From Sphingomonas brevis (GTDB lineage: Bacteria; Pseudomonadota; Alphaproteobacteria; Sphingomonadales; Sphingomonadaceae): a stretch of DNA of 64,000 nt. The position numbers and the translations under genes are program-made. The stretch lies in contig NZ_JAMGBB010000001.1 of assembly GCF_023516505.1 (NCBI RefSeq), forward strand, positions 2,046,001-2,110,000, written 5' to 3'. The notes under the pieces are model-generated. The model searched no databases. It saw only the letters and a list, made by a program, of their open reading frames with translations, and was not told where the DNA came from. Shown here piece by piece: positions 44,345-53,359 of the stretch (positions within the stretch are counted from its first letter, which is position 1; each line of letters starts with the position of its first letter).

Positions 44345-44877
44345 TCGCCCGCGCCCTTGCATTCCTCGCTATTCTTTACGTCCTCGGGTTCGCGCTTTTC
44401 GCCGTGACGCTGGGCGATCCGGCACCGGCCGATTCGCCCAATGTCGACGCGATCGTCGCCATCACCGGCGGCAAGGGCCGGATCGAACATGGCGCGAAGC
44501 TACTGGCGGAAGGCAAGGGCAGGCGGCTACTCATTGCCGGTGCCGATCCCTCGGTCAGGAAGGTCGATCTGGTCGCCCGGCTGCATGCACCGGGAAAGCT
44601 GTTCGACTGCTGTGTCGACCTCGGGTCGGAATCGGTCGACACCCGTTCCAATGCGGAGGAAGCCAAGCGCTGGATCGAGCGGCATCATTACAAGAGCATC
44701 CGCCTGGTCACCAGCGACTGGCACATGCGGCGGGCCCGCTATGAGTTCAACCGGCAGATCGACCGCAACGTGAAGATCATTCCCGACGCGGTCCGGACCG
44801 AGCCCAACTTCGGCACCTTGTTCGCCGAGTATAATAAATATGTGCTGCGCCGCCTGAGCGTCTGGCTCGATATCTAG
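44341..44877 (+). CDS. YdcF/DUF218 family protein
   Basis: This 178-residue protein has an N-terminal membrane helix (~4-22) and then the DUF218 fold: DAIVAITGGKGRIEHGAKLL, RLLIAGADPS, and ESVDTRSNAEEAKRWI with RLVTSDWHMRRARYEF. Family members (YdcF, SanA, ElyC) act in envelope or cell-wall precursor metabolism. Its placement right after ftsEX and before plsC agrees with an envelope role. The start overlaps the ftsX stop. Confidence 0.87.
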   Translation: MIARALAFLAILYVLGFALFAVTLGDPAPADSPNVDAIVAITGGKGRIEHGAKLLAEGKGRRLLIAGADPSVRKVDLVARLHAPGKLFDCCVDLGSESVDTRSNAEEAKRWIERHHYKSIRLVTSDWHMRRARYEFNRQIDRNVKIIPDAVRTEPNFGTLFAEYNKYVLRRLSVWLDI

Positions 44878-44889
44878 GTCTGGACCCAC

Positions 44890-45570
44890 ATGTCTGCCAT
44901 TCGCTCGCTGCTATTCTTCCTGCTCTTTTACCCCGGCACCTTGATCTATGTGCTGACGGTTATCCTGGTCTCGCCGTTCGGGACCCCTCCGGTCAGGAAG
45001 GTGGTCCACGGCTGGTCCGACTTTCACCACTGGCTGGTTCGCCATGTCCTCGGCATCCGGTTCGAATGGGACGGAGAGATTCCCGGAGGCCCCTTCCTTA
45101 TCGCGGTCAAGCATCAGGCGATGGTCGAAACGGTCGAGGCGCTGCGCTTTGCCCGGACCCCGGTAGTGGTGATGAAGCGGGAGCTGACCACCATGCCCTT
45201 GTTCGGCTGGGTGACACTTCGTTACGGATCGATCGGGGTCCATCGCGAAGCCGGGGCGCAGGCGCTCAGGGAGATGATGGCCAAAGGCAAGGAGGCGGTT
45301 TCGGAAGGCCGGCCGGTGGTAATTTTTCCCGAAGGAACGCGGGTACCGGTCGGCGAATCGCCGCCGCTTCGCCCCGGGTTTGCGGGCCTTTATCGAGCGC
45401 TCGGCCTGCCGGTCGTGCCGGTGGCGCATGACAGCGGGAAGCTATGGCCGCGCGGCCTCGTCAAGCAGCCAGGCACCATCCACTTCAAAGTGGGCGAGAC
45501 GATCCCGCCGGGCCTCAAGCGCGATGACGTCGAAGCCCGAGTTCATCAGGCAATCAACGCGCTCAACTGA
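44890..45570 (+). CDS. plsC: 1-acyl-sn-glycerol-3-phosphate acyltransferase
   Basis: This 226-residue membrane-bound acyltransferase makes phosphatidic acid. An N-terminal hydrophobic helix (~8-30) precedes the acceptor motif KHQAMVE, an HX4E variant of the usual HX4D as seen in many alphaproteobacteria. IFPEGTRVPVGE (motif III) and a proline-rich PVVPVAHDSG (motif IV) follow. It follows the YdcF gene by 12 bases, ending the ftsE-ftsX-ydcF-plsC group. Confidence 0.9.
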   Translation: MSAIRSLLFFLLFYPGTLIYVLTVILVSPFGTPPVRKVVHGWSDFHHWLVRHVLGIRFEWDGEIPGGPFLIAVKHQAMVETVEALRFARTPVVVMKRELTTMPLFGWVTLRYGSIGVHREAGAQALREMMAKGKEAVSEGRPVVIFPEGTRVPVGESPPLRPGFAGLYRALGLPVVPVAHDSGKLWPRGLVKQPGTIHFKVGETIPPGLKRDDVEARVHQAINALN

Positions 45571-45575
45571 CCTTT

Positions 45576-45701
45576 GTCATCCCGGGCTTGATGTCCGGCA
45601 TGCGGCACTGTCTGGGGGACAGTACCGGTCCGGGCATGGATCCGCCTGTTCTTCAGACGGCGCCAGAATCAAGGCAGACCCGGGATCAAGTCCGGGGTGA
45701 C
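45576..45701. repeat. Composite intergenic repeat between plsC and pheT
   Basis: Outer arms GTCATCCCGGGCTTGAT (45576) and ATCAAGTCCGGGGTGAC (ending 45701) are imperfect inverted repeats of a kind common in alphaproteobacterial intergenic DNA. Nested inside is a GGGGGAC-type hairpin: ACTGTCT (45607-45613), GGG, GGACAGT (45617-45623). It may terminate both convergent transcripts. Confidence 0.65.
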
Positions 45702-45704
45702 GGC

Positions 45705-48059
45705 CTAACTCCGCAACCTCGCCCCGAGCTTCTCGGCTGCGGCAATGACCTTCTTCGACACCTCGCCGATCTCCGCATCGGTGAAGCTTTTGTCGACCGG
45801 TTGCAGCGTCACCTCGACCGCCAGGCTCAGGCCGCTCGTTCCTTCGAACCGGTCGAACAGGCGGGCGTCGGTGATCAGCGCCTTGTCGGCGCCGCGAATC
45901 GCCCGGACCAACGAGTCCGCGGCCAGACCGGCCGGAACGATGAAGGCGAAGTCGCGGCTGATCGCTTGCAGCGCCGGCGGCGCAAAGGCGACGCGCGCTC
46001 GCTCGCTGCTGCGCGCGGCCGGGATGGCGTCAAGGTAGATTTCCGCCGCGACCGTTCCCGCCGGCACTTCGAGCGCCCGTTCGATCCGCGGATGAAGCTC
46101 GCCGAACGCCGCCAGGACATTCTTGCCCAGGCTCAAGGTCGCCGACCGGCCAGGATGCCAGGTGTCGCCCGCGCCCATGCCGAGCTGCAGATTGCCGACC
46201 GGCGCCCCGGCGGCATCGAGCAGCGCCAGCACTTCGGCCTTGGCGTCGAACGCGTCGAAATCGGCGCCCTTGGCGACAAGCCAGCTTCGCGGAGCCTTGT
46301 CGCCCGCCAGCATGATGCCGACCGTCGGCCGCTCGGCATCGGCCATGTAGCGGCGCCCGACTTCGAACAGGCGGATAGAGGACGCGCCGCGATCGGCGTT
46401 GCGCCGCGCCGCCGCGGCCAGCCCGGGGATCATCGACGGCCGCATATATTTCATGTCTTCGCTGATCGGATTGGCCACCACATGGCTGGCACCGCCGAAC
46501 AAATCCGCATCATCCTTGCCAATGAAGCTCCAGTTTATCGCTTCATCGAGGCCGCGCGCCGCCGCCGCGCGCCGCACCTTGCGCTCGACCATCTGGGATC
46601 GGGTAGCGGTGGCACGAGCAACGCCTTCCGCGCGCGGCAATGGCGCCGACGGGATCCGGTCGTAACCGACGATTCGGGTCACTTCCTCGACCAGGTCGGC
46701 GGTACCGATGACATCTCGGCGCCAGCTGGGGACGAACGCCTGGTCGCCCTCGATCCGGAATCCGAGCCGCTCGAGAATCGCTTTCTGCTCGTCGACGGGA
46801 ACGTCCATTCCGCCGAGATCGCGGGTGCGGTCGGGATCGAACCTGACGCTCCGTTCCTCAAGCGGCGGCTGGCCGGCGCGGGTCACCCGGCTTGCCTCGC
46901 CGCCGCAAATCTCGAGCACATGGCCGGTCAGGATTGCCAGCCCGTCATCGAGAAAGGCCGGGTCGACGCCCCGTTCGAACCGGCTGCGAGCGTCGCTTGT
47001 CAGCTGCAGCTTCTGCCCGGTGCGGGCGATATTGTCGGGCGTGAAATAGGCGATTTCGAGCAAGGTCCCGGTGGTGACTGCGCTAACCCCCGAATGTTCG
47101 CCGCCCATGATCCCGCCGATATCGTGGACCTGGGCCTCGTCGGCGATTACCGTCATCGTGCCGTCGAGCACATATTCCTTCTCGTTGAGCGCCAGCACTT
47201 TCTCGCCGTCCGCGGCGCGGCGGGCCGATACGGCGCCCTTCAGCTCATTGAGGTCATAGGCATGGGCCGGCCGGCCAAGGTCGAGCATCACATAGTTGGT
47301 GATGTCGACCAGCGCCGAGATCGGCCGCTGTCCGGCAGCCTTCAGCCGCCGCTGCATCCACTCGGGCGAAGCGCCATTGGTGAGGCCGCGAATGGTCCGG
47401 CCGAAGAATGCGGGGCAGCCTTCGCTGTCCTCGACCCTGATCTCGACCGGATTGTCGAAGCTGCCCTCGATCGACGGCACGTCGAGCGGCTTCAGCTTGC
47501 CGAGGCCGGCCGCGGCGAGGTCGCGGGCGATTCCGCGCACGCCCATGCAATCCTGCCGGTTGGGCGTGATGGCGACGTCGAACACCGCATCGTCCAGCCC
47601 GGCATAATCGGCGAAGCTGGTCCCGACCGGCGCATCGGCTGGAAGCTCGATGATCCCGTCATGATCCTCGCCCAGTTGCAGCTCGCGCGCCGAGCACATC
47701 ATGCCGTTGCTCTCGACCCCGCGGATCGCCGCCTTCTTCAGTGTGAAATCGCTGCCCGGGACATAGGTGCCCGGACCGCCGAACACGCCGACCAGGCCGG
47801 CGCGGGCATTGGGCGCGCCACACACGACCTGCAACGGCTGGCCGCCGTCGCCGGTGTCAACCGTCAGCACCTGCAGCTTGTCGGCCTGCGGGTGACGCTC
47901 GGCGGTCAGCACGCGCGCGACCGTGAAGGGCTTCAGCGCCTCCGCCGGATTGTCGACGCCTTCGACTTCAAGCCCGATGCGCGTCAGCGTCTCCGCCACC
48001 GTCGCCGCGTCGGCACCCGTGTCGAGATGATCCTTCAGCCACGAAAGGGTGAACTTCAT
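45705..48059 (-). CDS. pheT: Phenylalanine--tRNA ligase beta subunit
   Basis: This 784-residue subunit starts MKFTLSWLKDHLDTGADAAT. The tRNA-binding EMAP domain follows (~40-150). Then come the B3/B4 editing domain (~205-380), the B5 domain, a synthetase core-like fold, and a C-terminal FDX-ACB anticodon-binding domain (FAPPALQAISRDFAFIVP). It pairs with PheS as an alpha2beta2 enzyme that charges tRNA-Phe and edits Tyr. It is separated from pheS by 100 bases containing a palindromic repeat. Confidence 0.96.
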   Translation of the reverse strand: MKFTLSWLKDHLDTGADAATVAETLTRIGLEVEGVDNPAEALKPFTVARVLTAERHPQADKLQVLTVDTGDGGQPLQVVCGAPNARAGLVGVFGGPGTYVPGSDFTLKKAAIRGVESNGMMCSARELQLGEDHDGIIELPADAPVGTSFADYAGLDDAVFDVAITPNRQDCMGVRGIARDLAAAGLGKLKPLDVPSIEGSFDNPVEIRVEDSEGCPAFFGRTIRGLTNGASPEWMQRRLKAAGQRPISALVDITNYVMLDLGRPAHAYDLNELKGAVSARRAADGEKVLALNEKEYVLDGTMTVIADEAQVHDIGGIMGGEHSGVSAVTTGTLLEIAYFTPDNIARTGQKLQLTSDARSRFERGVDPAFLDDGLAILTGHVLEICGGEASRVTRAGQPPLEERSVRFDPDRTRDLGGMDVPVDEQKAILERLGFRIEGDQAFVPSWRRDVIGTADLVEEVTRIVGYDRIPSAPLPRAEGVARATATRSQMVERKVRRAAAARGLDEAINWSFIGKDDADLFGGASHVVANPISEDMKYMRPSMIPGLAAAARRNADRGASSIRLFEVGRRYMADAERPTVGIMLAGDKAPRSWLVAKGADFDAFDAKAEVLALLDAAGAPVGNLQLGMGAGDTWHPGRSATLSLGKNVLAAFGELHPRIERALEVPAGTVAAEIYLDAIPAARSSERARVAFAPPALQAISRDFAFIVPAGLAADSLVRAIRGADKALITDARLFDRFEGTSGLSLAVEVTLQPVDKSFTDAEIGEVSKKVIAAAEKLGARLRS

Positions 48060-48068
48060 ACAATAATT

Positions 48069-48136
48069 CCGTTCGTCCCGAGCGAAGTCGAGGGACTTGG
48101 GTGCCAGCGTGTCTCGACTTCGCTCGACACGAACGG
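48069..48136. repeat. Intergenic palindrome of the CGTTCGTCCCGAGCG type, within pheS-pheT
   Basis: Left arm 48069-48092 (CCGTTCGTCCCGAGCGAAGT...) and right arm 48113-48136 (...ACTTCGCTCGACACGAACGG) pair at 22 of 24 positions around a 20-base centre. It interrupts the otherwise compact pheS-pheT operon. As RNA it would form a long stable hairpin between the two cistrons. Confidence 0.8.
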
Positions 48137-48159
48137 GGTTCGGCTAGGCCTAAAGTGCG

Positions 48160-49236
48160 TCATGCGCCCACTCCCCCGCTGAGCGTCGGCACGTCGAGGA
48201 AGCGGAAGCCGTAATGCTTCATCCAGCGAAGGTCGCCGTCGAAGAAGGCGCGCAAATCATCCATTCCATATTTGAGCATCGCCAGCCGGTCGACGCCGGT
48301 GCCGAAGGCGAAGCCTTGCCATTCGTCAGGGTCGAGGCCGCAATTGGCGATGACCTTGGGATGGACCATGCCGCTGCCCAGCACTTCCATCCAGCCCTCG
48401 TTGCCGCCGACCACGCGGCGGCCCTTTTCCATCGACCAGCCGACATCGACCTCGGCCGACGGCTCGGTAAAGGGGAAGTAGCTCGGCCGCATCCGGAGCA
48501 CGACGTCGTCGCGCTCGAAGAAGGCCTTGAGAAAGGTCTCCAACGTCCATTTGAGATGGCCCAGCGTGATCTTGCGATCGATCACCAGTCCCTCAATCTG
48601 ATGGAACATCGGCGTGTGGGTCGCGTCGCTGTCGCTGCGATAGACGCGGCCTGGCGCGATCACCCGGATCGGTGGCGGGCTCGATTGCATCGTCCGGATC
48701 TGTACCGGCGAGGTGTGGGTGCGCAGCACCTTGGGGGCGCCGTCCGCGCCCCTCTCGTCCATGTAGAAAGTATCCTGCATCGCCCGCGCCGGATGCGTCT
48801 CGGGAATGTTGAGCGCGGTGAAATTGTGCCAGTCGTCCTCGATCTCCGGCCCTTCCGCGACCGAAAATCCGAGGTCGGCGAAAATCTCGGCCAGCTCGTC
48901 CATCACCTGGCTTACCGGGTGGATCGAGCCGCGCGGCGCTTCGATCGACGGCAGCGACAGGTCGAGCCGCTCGGTCGCCAGCCGCCGTTCGAGCTCGGCA
49001 TTTTCGAGCGCCGCCTTTTTCGCCGCGATTGCCTCGCTCACCGCTTCGCGTAAGCCATGGATCCGGGGCGCTTCGGCGGTGCGCGTCTCGGCATCCATCG
49101 TGCCCAGCGATTTCAACAGCTGGGTAACCTCGCCCGATTTGCCGAGCGCCGCCACTCGCACCGCGTCCAGCGCGGCAAGGTCGGCGGCGGCGGCGATCTC
49201 TTGCGCAAAGCGGGCTGCAAGCGGGTCGACGGACAT
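48160..49236 (-). CDS. pheS: Phenylalanine--tRNA ligase alpha subunit
   Basis: This 358-residue class II synthetase subunit has an N-terminal coiled-coil tRNA-binding arm (~1-95). The catalytic core shows [19 protein letters not shown] and [13 protein letters not shown] (motif 2 region). Motif 3 is present as [14 protein letters not shown]. It lies upstream of pheT on the same strand. rpmI-rplT, often next to pheS in bacteria, is here about 6 kb to the right. Confidence 0.96.
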   Translation of the reverse strand: MSVDPLAARFAQEIAAAADLAALDAVRVAALGKSGEVTQLLKSLGTMDAETRTAEAPRIHGLREAVSEAIAAKKAALENAELERRLATERLDLSLPSIEAPRGSIHPVSQVMDELAEIFADLGFSVAEGPEIEDDWHNFTALNIPETHPARAMQDTFYMDERGADGAPKVLRTHTSPVQIRTMQSSPPPIRVIAPGRVYRSDSDATHTPMFHQIEGLVIDRKITLGHLKWTLETFLKAFFERDDVVLRMRPSYFPFTEPSAEVDVGWSMEKGRRVVGGNEGWMEVLGSGMVHPKVIANCGLDPDEWQGFAFGTGVDRLAMLKYGMDDLRAFFDGDLRWMKHYGFRFLDVPTLSGGVGA

Positions 49237-49306
49237 TAACTTCCCTTGGGCAATTGCGAAGGCGCGCTTAAGCAGGGATTAGGGGGAAAGCGCAAGGAGA
49301 AGCGCC

Positions 49307-50224
49307 ATGGACAATGGCTGGCCGGCTTTGGATGCCCAACATGACGGTCCGACATTCGCGCTGCTGCACCTTGCCAGCCAGATGCTCGGCAAGATGCGCG
49401 TTGCTCATGCGCCCTGGGCCAATCATGGGTGGCATGCGACGCTTCACCCGGTCGCCGAAGGGCTGGCGATCGAACCGATCGCGGCGAACGGCCAGCACTT
49501 CGGCCTGACCCTCGACCTCTGCCGCCACGCGATCGTGCTGCACGTCGGCGATGGCGAGCGCGATTTTCTGCCGCTCGATCTCGGTAGCGTCGCCGCGGTT
49601 CACCGTTGCCTTGTCGAAATGCTCCGGGCCCATGGCCTCCCGTCCAATTTTCATGGGCGTCCCAATGAGGTGCCCGACGCCGTTCCATTCGCCGAGGATG
49701 TCGGCCCACGCGAATACCGGCCCGATTCAGCCGAGCGGCTTCACCTCGCGCTGGAACGGATAGTCCCGGTGTTCGGGCGCTTTCGTGCCGGCTTTCTCGG
49801 CAAGGCAAGTCCGGTCCATTTATACTGGGGCAGCTTCGACCTCGCCGTGACTCGCTTCTCCGGCCGGTCCGCACCCCAGCATCCCGGCGGAATCCCGGGC
49901 CTTCCCGACCGCATCACCCGCGAAGCGTACAGCCATGAGGAATCGAGCGCCGGCTTCTGGCCGGGCGGTGTCACGGCGGCCGAGCCGATCTTCTACAGTT
50001 ACGCCTATCCCGAGCCAGCGGGATTCCGCACCGCCAGGGTCGCGCCCTCATCCGCCAGCTTCGACGAAACCCTCGGCGAATATGTCCTGCCCTATGAAGC
50101 GGTACGCCGCTCCCCGGATCCCGAGGGCGAGCTGACGGCGTTTCTGCAATCGAGCTATGACGTTGCCGCCGACCTGCTCAAATGGGACCGGGCAGCTTTG
50201 GAGCGGGAGCCTGTTGCGCCATAG
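49307..50224 (+). CDS. DUF5996 family protein
   Basis: This 305-residue soluble protein has the family features WPALDAQHDGPTFALLHLASQ, APWANHGWHATLHP, and FWPGGVTAAEPIFYSYAYPEP. The role is unknown; DUF5996 members occur widely in soil and freshwater bacteria and carry no clear catalytic motif. It is monocistronic, divergent from pheS and convergent with the ScfR-like gene, with an intergenic repeat between. There is no signal peptide. Confidence 0.82.
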   Translation: MDNGWPALDAQHDGPTFALLHLASQMLGKMRVAHAPWANHGWHATLHPVAEGLAIEPIAANGQHFGLTLDLCRHAIVLHVGDGERDFLPLDLGSVAAVHRCLVEMLRAHGLPSNFHGRPNEVPDAVPFAEDVGPREYRPDSAERLHLALERIVPVFGRFRAGFLGKASPVHLYWGSFDLAVTRFSGRSAPQHPGGIPGLPDRITREAYSHEESSAGFWPGGVTAAEPIFYSYAYPEPAGFRTARVAPSSASFDETLGEYVLPYEAVRRSPDPEGELTAFLQSSYDVAADLLKWDRAALEREPVAP

Positions 50225-50232
50225 CCGTTGCC

Positions 50233-50298
50233 GTCATTGCGAGCGGAGCCAAGCAATCCAACCCTGGATCGCCGCGTCGCTCCGCTCCTCGCGATGCC
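50233..50298. repeat. Intergenic repeat of the GTCATTGCGAGCG type, copy 2
   Basis: GTCATTGCGAGCGGAGCCAA ... TCCGCTCCTCGCGATGCC repeats the design of the 22773 copy, with the shared AGCAATCCA and TGGATCGCC interior. It lies between two convergent genes, where it may contribute to termination. Confidence 0.75.
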
Positions 50299-50307
50299 GA
50301 TGTGGTT

Positions 50308-51711
50308 TCACCCCGCCACGAACGGGAAGGGCGAAATCGTCTTCCGGGTCCGGTCGATCGCCAGCATCCGCCCGGCTGGCGGAGTCGCGCGATATCCGCA
50401 GTCGATCCGCGGACAGATGGCGCAGGCCGGCCCGACCGGAGTAACCGGCGCTCTTTCCAGGTCATAGCCTTCGGCGCAGTGCAGCCGGTGGGCGTGGCGG
50501 ATGTCGCAGCCGAGGCCGATCGCCAGCAGCCCGCCCGACAGGTCGCTCTTGATCGGTCGCTCGATCGTCCTTGCGACCGTGAAGAAACGCTGGCCGTCGG
50601 GAGTCTCGATCAGCTGGGTTACGACCTGGCCATTGGCCTGGAACGCGGCGTGGAGGTTCCAGCGCGGGCAGGTGCCGCCGAACCGAGAGAAGGGGAAATT
50701 CTCGCCCGCATAGCGCTTGCTGATGTTCCCGGCCGGGTCGACCCGCAGCATGAAGAAGGGGACTCCCCGAGCACCTGGCCGGTTGAGCGTCGTCAGCCGG
50801 TGCGCGACCTGTTCGACATTTGCTCCATATTCACCGCACAGCCGGTCGATCGAGAAGCGATACTGCTCGGCGCTGGCGAGGAAGCGGCCATAGGGCATCA
50901 TGATCGCGCCGGCGGCGTAATTGGCGAGGCTCATGTGCAGGAGCTGGCGAACCCCCTCGTCGGGCGGAGCGGCCTCGGCCACCAGTCGCTCGAGCACCGC
51001 CGCAAACTCGACCAGCGCCAGCTGGTAGGCCAGGGCGAAAGTACGGTTCTCCGGCCTGAGCTGCGACGACATCAGGAACAGCCGCCGGTCCTGGTCATAT
51101 TGCTGGCTGACGTTGCCGAGCTCGTCCTGCGGCACGACCCGGGCCGAAATCCCCCAGGCTTCTTTCAAGCGTCGCCGCATCGGCTCGGCCATCGACAGGG
51201 GATCGCTCAGTGCCCCGCCCAGCGTCTCGGCCGCTTCCTCCAGCGCCGGATAATAGTTGCGGTGCTGCTGGATATAGTCGCGCACCCAATTTTCCGGCGT
51301 GACCAGCGCTCGGGCATCGCCGGCGCTGGCGATCTCCGGATTGCGCGCGGCCTCCTTCAGCGCGCCGTAGAGCCTGGCGATGGCATCGGCGATCGCCGGA
51401 GCATTGTTGGCCAGCTCTGCCAGCTCGTAACGCGGAACGCCGAGGTCGCTGAGCAGCGCATCGGAGAAAATCTCGGCCAGCGCGTCCGGTCCAGTCCGCG
51501 CTCCGCCGTTGGCGGCAAAGGTCCGGACGTCGACCTCATACAGCTCGGCCAGTTTCAATAGCAGGGCTGCCGTCACCGGCCGCTGGTTGCGCTCGAGATG
51601 GTTGAGATAGCTGGGGCTGATCGCCAGAGTCTGGGCCATGTCGGTTTGCGACAGCTCGTGGTCGCGGCGGAGGCGGCGAAGGCGATGGCCGAGGAATAGC
51701 TTGCTGGACAT
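50308..51711 (-). CDS. ScfR/RamB-type transcription regulator (XRE HTH + IrrE-like + DUF2083)
   Basis: This 467-residue regulator has an N-terminal XRE helix-turn-helix (~5-60, LRRLRRDHELSQTDMAQTLA), an IrrE/ImmA-like middle region (~170-310), and a C-terminal DUF2083-like domain rich in cysteines (GGTCPRW, LHCAEGY, CAICPRIDCGY). Homologues sense acyl-CoA or acetate state and control glyoxylate or propionate metabolism. The gene is divergent from aceA, so it very probably regulates aceA-DUF4170-aceB. The middle region has HMSLANYAAG where ImmA proteases have HExxH, so protease activity is unlikely. ATG at 51711 was chosen over 51738. Confidence 0.88.
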   Translation of the reverse strand: MSSKLFLGHRLRRLRRDHELSQTDMAQTLAISPSYLNHLERNQRPVTAALLLKLAELYEVDVRTFAANGGARTGPDALAEIFSDALLSDLGVPRYELAELANNAPAIADAIARLYGALKEAARNPEIASAGDARALVTPENWVRDYIQQHRNYYPALEEAAETLGGALSDPLSMAEPMRRRLKEAWGISARVVPQDELGNVSQQYDQDRRLFLMSSQLRPENRTFALAYQLALVEFAAVLERLVAEAAPPDEGVRQLLHMSLANYAAGAIMMPYGRFLASAEQYRFSIDRLCGEYGANVEQVAHRLTTLNRPGARGVPFFMLRVDPAGNISKRYAGENFPFSRFGGTCPRWNLHAAFQANGQVVTQLIETPDGQRFFTVARTIERPIKSDLSGGLLAIGLGCDIRHAHRLHCAEGYDLERAPVTPVGPACAICPRIDCGYRATPPAGRMLAIDRTRKTISPFPFVAG

Positions 51712-51721
51712 TCGGCAGTTT

Positions 51722-51825
51722 CTGTCAATTTCGCCCAATCATCACAAGTCAATCTATGACAGGACTACGCTTTTTGCCGATGCTTCTTTCCGCCTCGCAT
51801 GGTGGATTCCGCAGGGTAATCCACC
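51722..51825. promoter_or_regulatory. Divergent regulatory region scfR-like / aceA
   Basis: Between the two divergent genes are two inverted repeats: CTGTCA (51722-51727) with TGACAG (51757-51762), and GGTGGATT (51801-51808) with AATCCACC (51818-51825). The latter is just upstream of the aceA ribosome-binding site (AAGGAC). Either could be the operator of the regulator or a leader hairpin. Promoter hexamers were not assigned. Confidence 0.45.
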
Positions 51826-51846
51826 GCGTCACCGAAGGACCGTGCC

Positions 51847-53136
51847 ATGACAAGTTTTGACCAGGTCGTAATCGCCCCCGCCGGACGCTTCGACGGCATC
51901 GAGCGGCCCTATTCGGCCGAGGACGTGATCCGGCTGCGCGGCTCGGTGCCGATTGAGCATAGCCTCGCCAGACGCGGTGCCTTGAGGCTGTGGGAGTTGC
52001 TGAAGCGCGATGAGCCGGTCCGGGCACTGGGCGCGGTCACCGGCAACCAGGCGATGCAGATGGTCCGCGCCGGCCTCGAGGCCATCTACCTCTCCGGCTG
52101 GCAGGCGGCGGCGGACGCCAACACCGCCGGCGCAATGTATCCCGACCAGTCGCTCTATCCGGCGAACACGGGGCCGGAACTGGCGCGAAAGATCAACCGC
52201 ACCCTCCAGCGCGCCGACCAGATCGAGCATATGGAGGGCAGCGGCCCAAATGGTTCAGGCGCGCGCGACTGGTTCGCGCCGATCGTCGCCGATGCCGAGG
52301 CCGGGTTCGGCGGGCCGCTCAACTGCTTCGAGATTATGAAAAGCTATATCGAGGCAGGCGTTGCCGGTGTCCATTTCGAGGACCAGCTGGCTTCGGAAAA
52401 GAAGTGCGGCCACCTGGGCGGCAAGGTGTTGATCCCGACGCAAGCCGCAATCCGCAACCTCGACGCGGCGCGGCTGGCCGCGGACGTTTCCGGTGTTCCG
52501 ACCATCCTCGTCGCCCGCACCGATGCCGAGAGCGCCCGGCTTATCACCAGCGACGTCGACGAGCGCGACCGGCAGTTCCTAACGGGCGAGCGGACATCGG
52601 AAGGCTTCTTCCGCCTGAAGGAAGGCAGCGGACTCGATCATTGCATCGCCCGCGGCCTGGCCTTTGCCGCCCACGCCGATTTGCTGTGGTGGGAAACCAG
52701 CCATCCCAATCTCGAGGAGGCGCGGATTTTTGCCGAAGCGGTCCACCGCGTCCATCCGGGCAAGCTGCTCGCATATAATTGCTCGCCCAGCTTCAACTGG
52801 AAGGCCAAGCTGGACGAGGCGACCATCGCCAGGTTCCAGCGCGAGCTCGGTGCGATGGGCTACAAGTTCCAGTTCGTGACCTTGGCCGGTTTCCACAGCC
52901 TCAACCATGGCATGTTCGAACTCGCTTCGGGCTATCGCGACCGCGGCATGACCGCTTACTCGGAGCTGCAGCAGGCCGAGTTCGACAGCGAGGCTTTCGG
53001 CTACACCGCGACCCGCCACCAGCGCGAGGTCGGCACCGGCTATTTCGACGCCATCGCCACCGCCATTTCGGCCGGCCAGGCGTCGACCGTTGCGCTCAAT
53101 GAGTCCACCGAAGCCGCGCAGTTCGCGCATGCCTGA
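51847..53136 (+). CDS. aceA: Isocitrate lyase
   Basis: This 429-residue enzyme splits isocitrate to glyoxylate and succinate. The catalytic cysteine motif KKCGHLGGK is at residues 185-193 (C187), with [15 protein letters not shown] before it and [12 protein letters not shown] after it. Length fits the shorter bacterial class. With malate synthase two genes downstream it forms the glyoxylate shunt, allowing growth on acetate or fatty acids. Confidence 0.96.
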   Translation: MTSFDQVVIAPAGRFDGIERPYSAEDVIRLRGSVPIEHSLARRGALRLWELLKRDEPVRALGAVTGNQAMQMVRAGLEAIYLSGWQAAADANTAGAMYPDQSLYPANTGPELARKINRTLQRADQIEHMEGSGPNGSGARDWFAPIVADAEAGFGGPLNCFEIMKSYIEAGVAGVHFEDQLASEKKCGHLGGKVLIPTQAAIRNLDAARLAADVSGVPTILVARTDAESARLITSDVDERDRQFLTGERTSEGFFRLKEGSGLDHCIARGLAFAAHADLLWWETSHPNLEEARIFAEAVHRVHPGKLLAYNCSPSFNWKAKLDEATIARFQRELGAMGYKFQFVTLAGFHSLNHGMFELASGYRDRGMTAYSELQQAEFDSEAFGYTATRHQREVGTGYFDAIATAISAGQASTVALNESTEAAQFAHA

Positions 53137-53164
53137 CACCAACGGCTAACCAGGGAGAACAGCC

Positions 53165-53359
53165 ATGGGACTACGTTTCTGGGTACTTGGCGGCGAATAT
53201 CGCAATTGCCGCTTCGACGAGGTCGTGCCGGGCACGGAAGAGATTAGCGGTCCTTTCCCCGACCTCAATCGAGCCCGCACCGAATGGACGCGGCTCAGCT
53301 TCCGTGACCGGCTCGGCGCCACAACCCGCTATGTGATCACGCAGGAAGCGCGCGTGTGA
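53165..53359 (+). CDS. DUF4170 family small protein
   Basis: This 64-residue protein begins MGLRFWVLGGEYRNCRFDE, with GPFPDLNRARTEWTRLSF following, matching the DUF4170 pattern. It has no signal peptide or membrane helix. It sits between aceA and aceB, 28 bases after aceA, and its stop overlaps the GTG start of aceB, so translation of malate synthase is coupled to it. A good AGGGAGAA lies upstream of its ATG. Function is unknown; the setting suggests a link to the glyoxylate shunt. Confidence 0.85.
   Translation: MGLRFWVLGGEYRNCRFDEVVPGTEEISGPFPDLNRARTEWTRLSFRDRLGATTRYVITQEARV

Noticed and set aside
45588-48182. 864-codon plus-strand frame opposite pheT
   Set aside because: Although longer than pheT, it has no domain signature and runs through two intergenic repeats.
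50182-51561. 459-codon plus-strand frame opposite the ScfR-like gene
   Set aside because: Shadow frame; the minus strand has HTH and DUF2083-like features.
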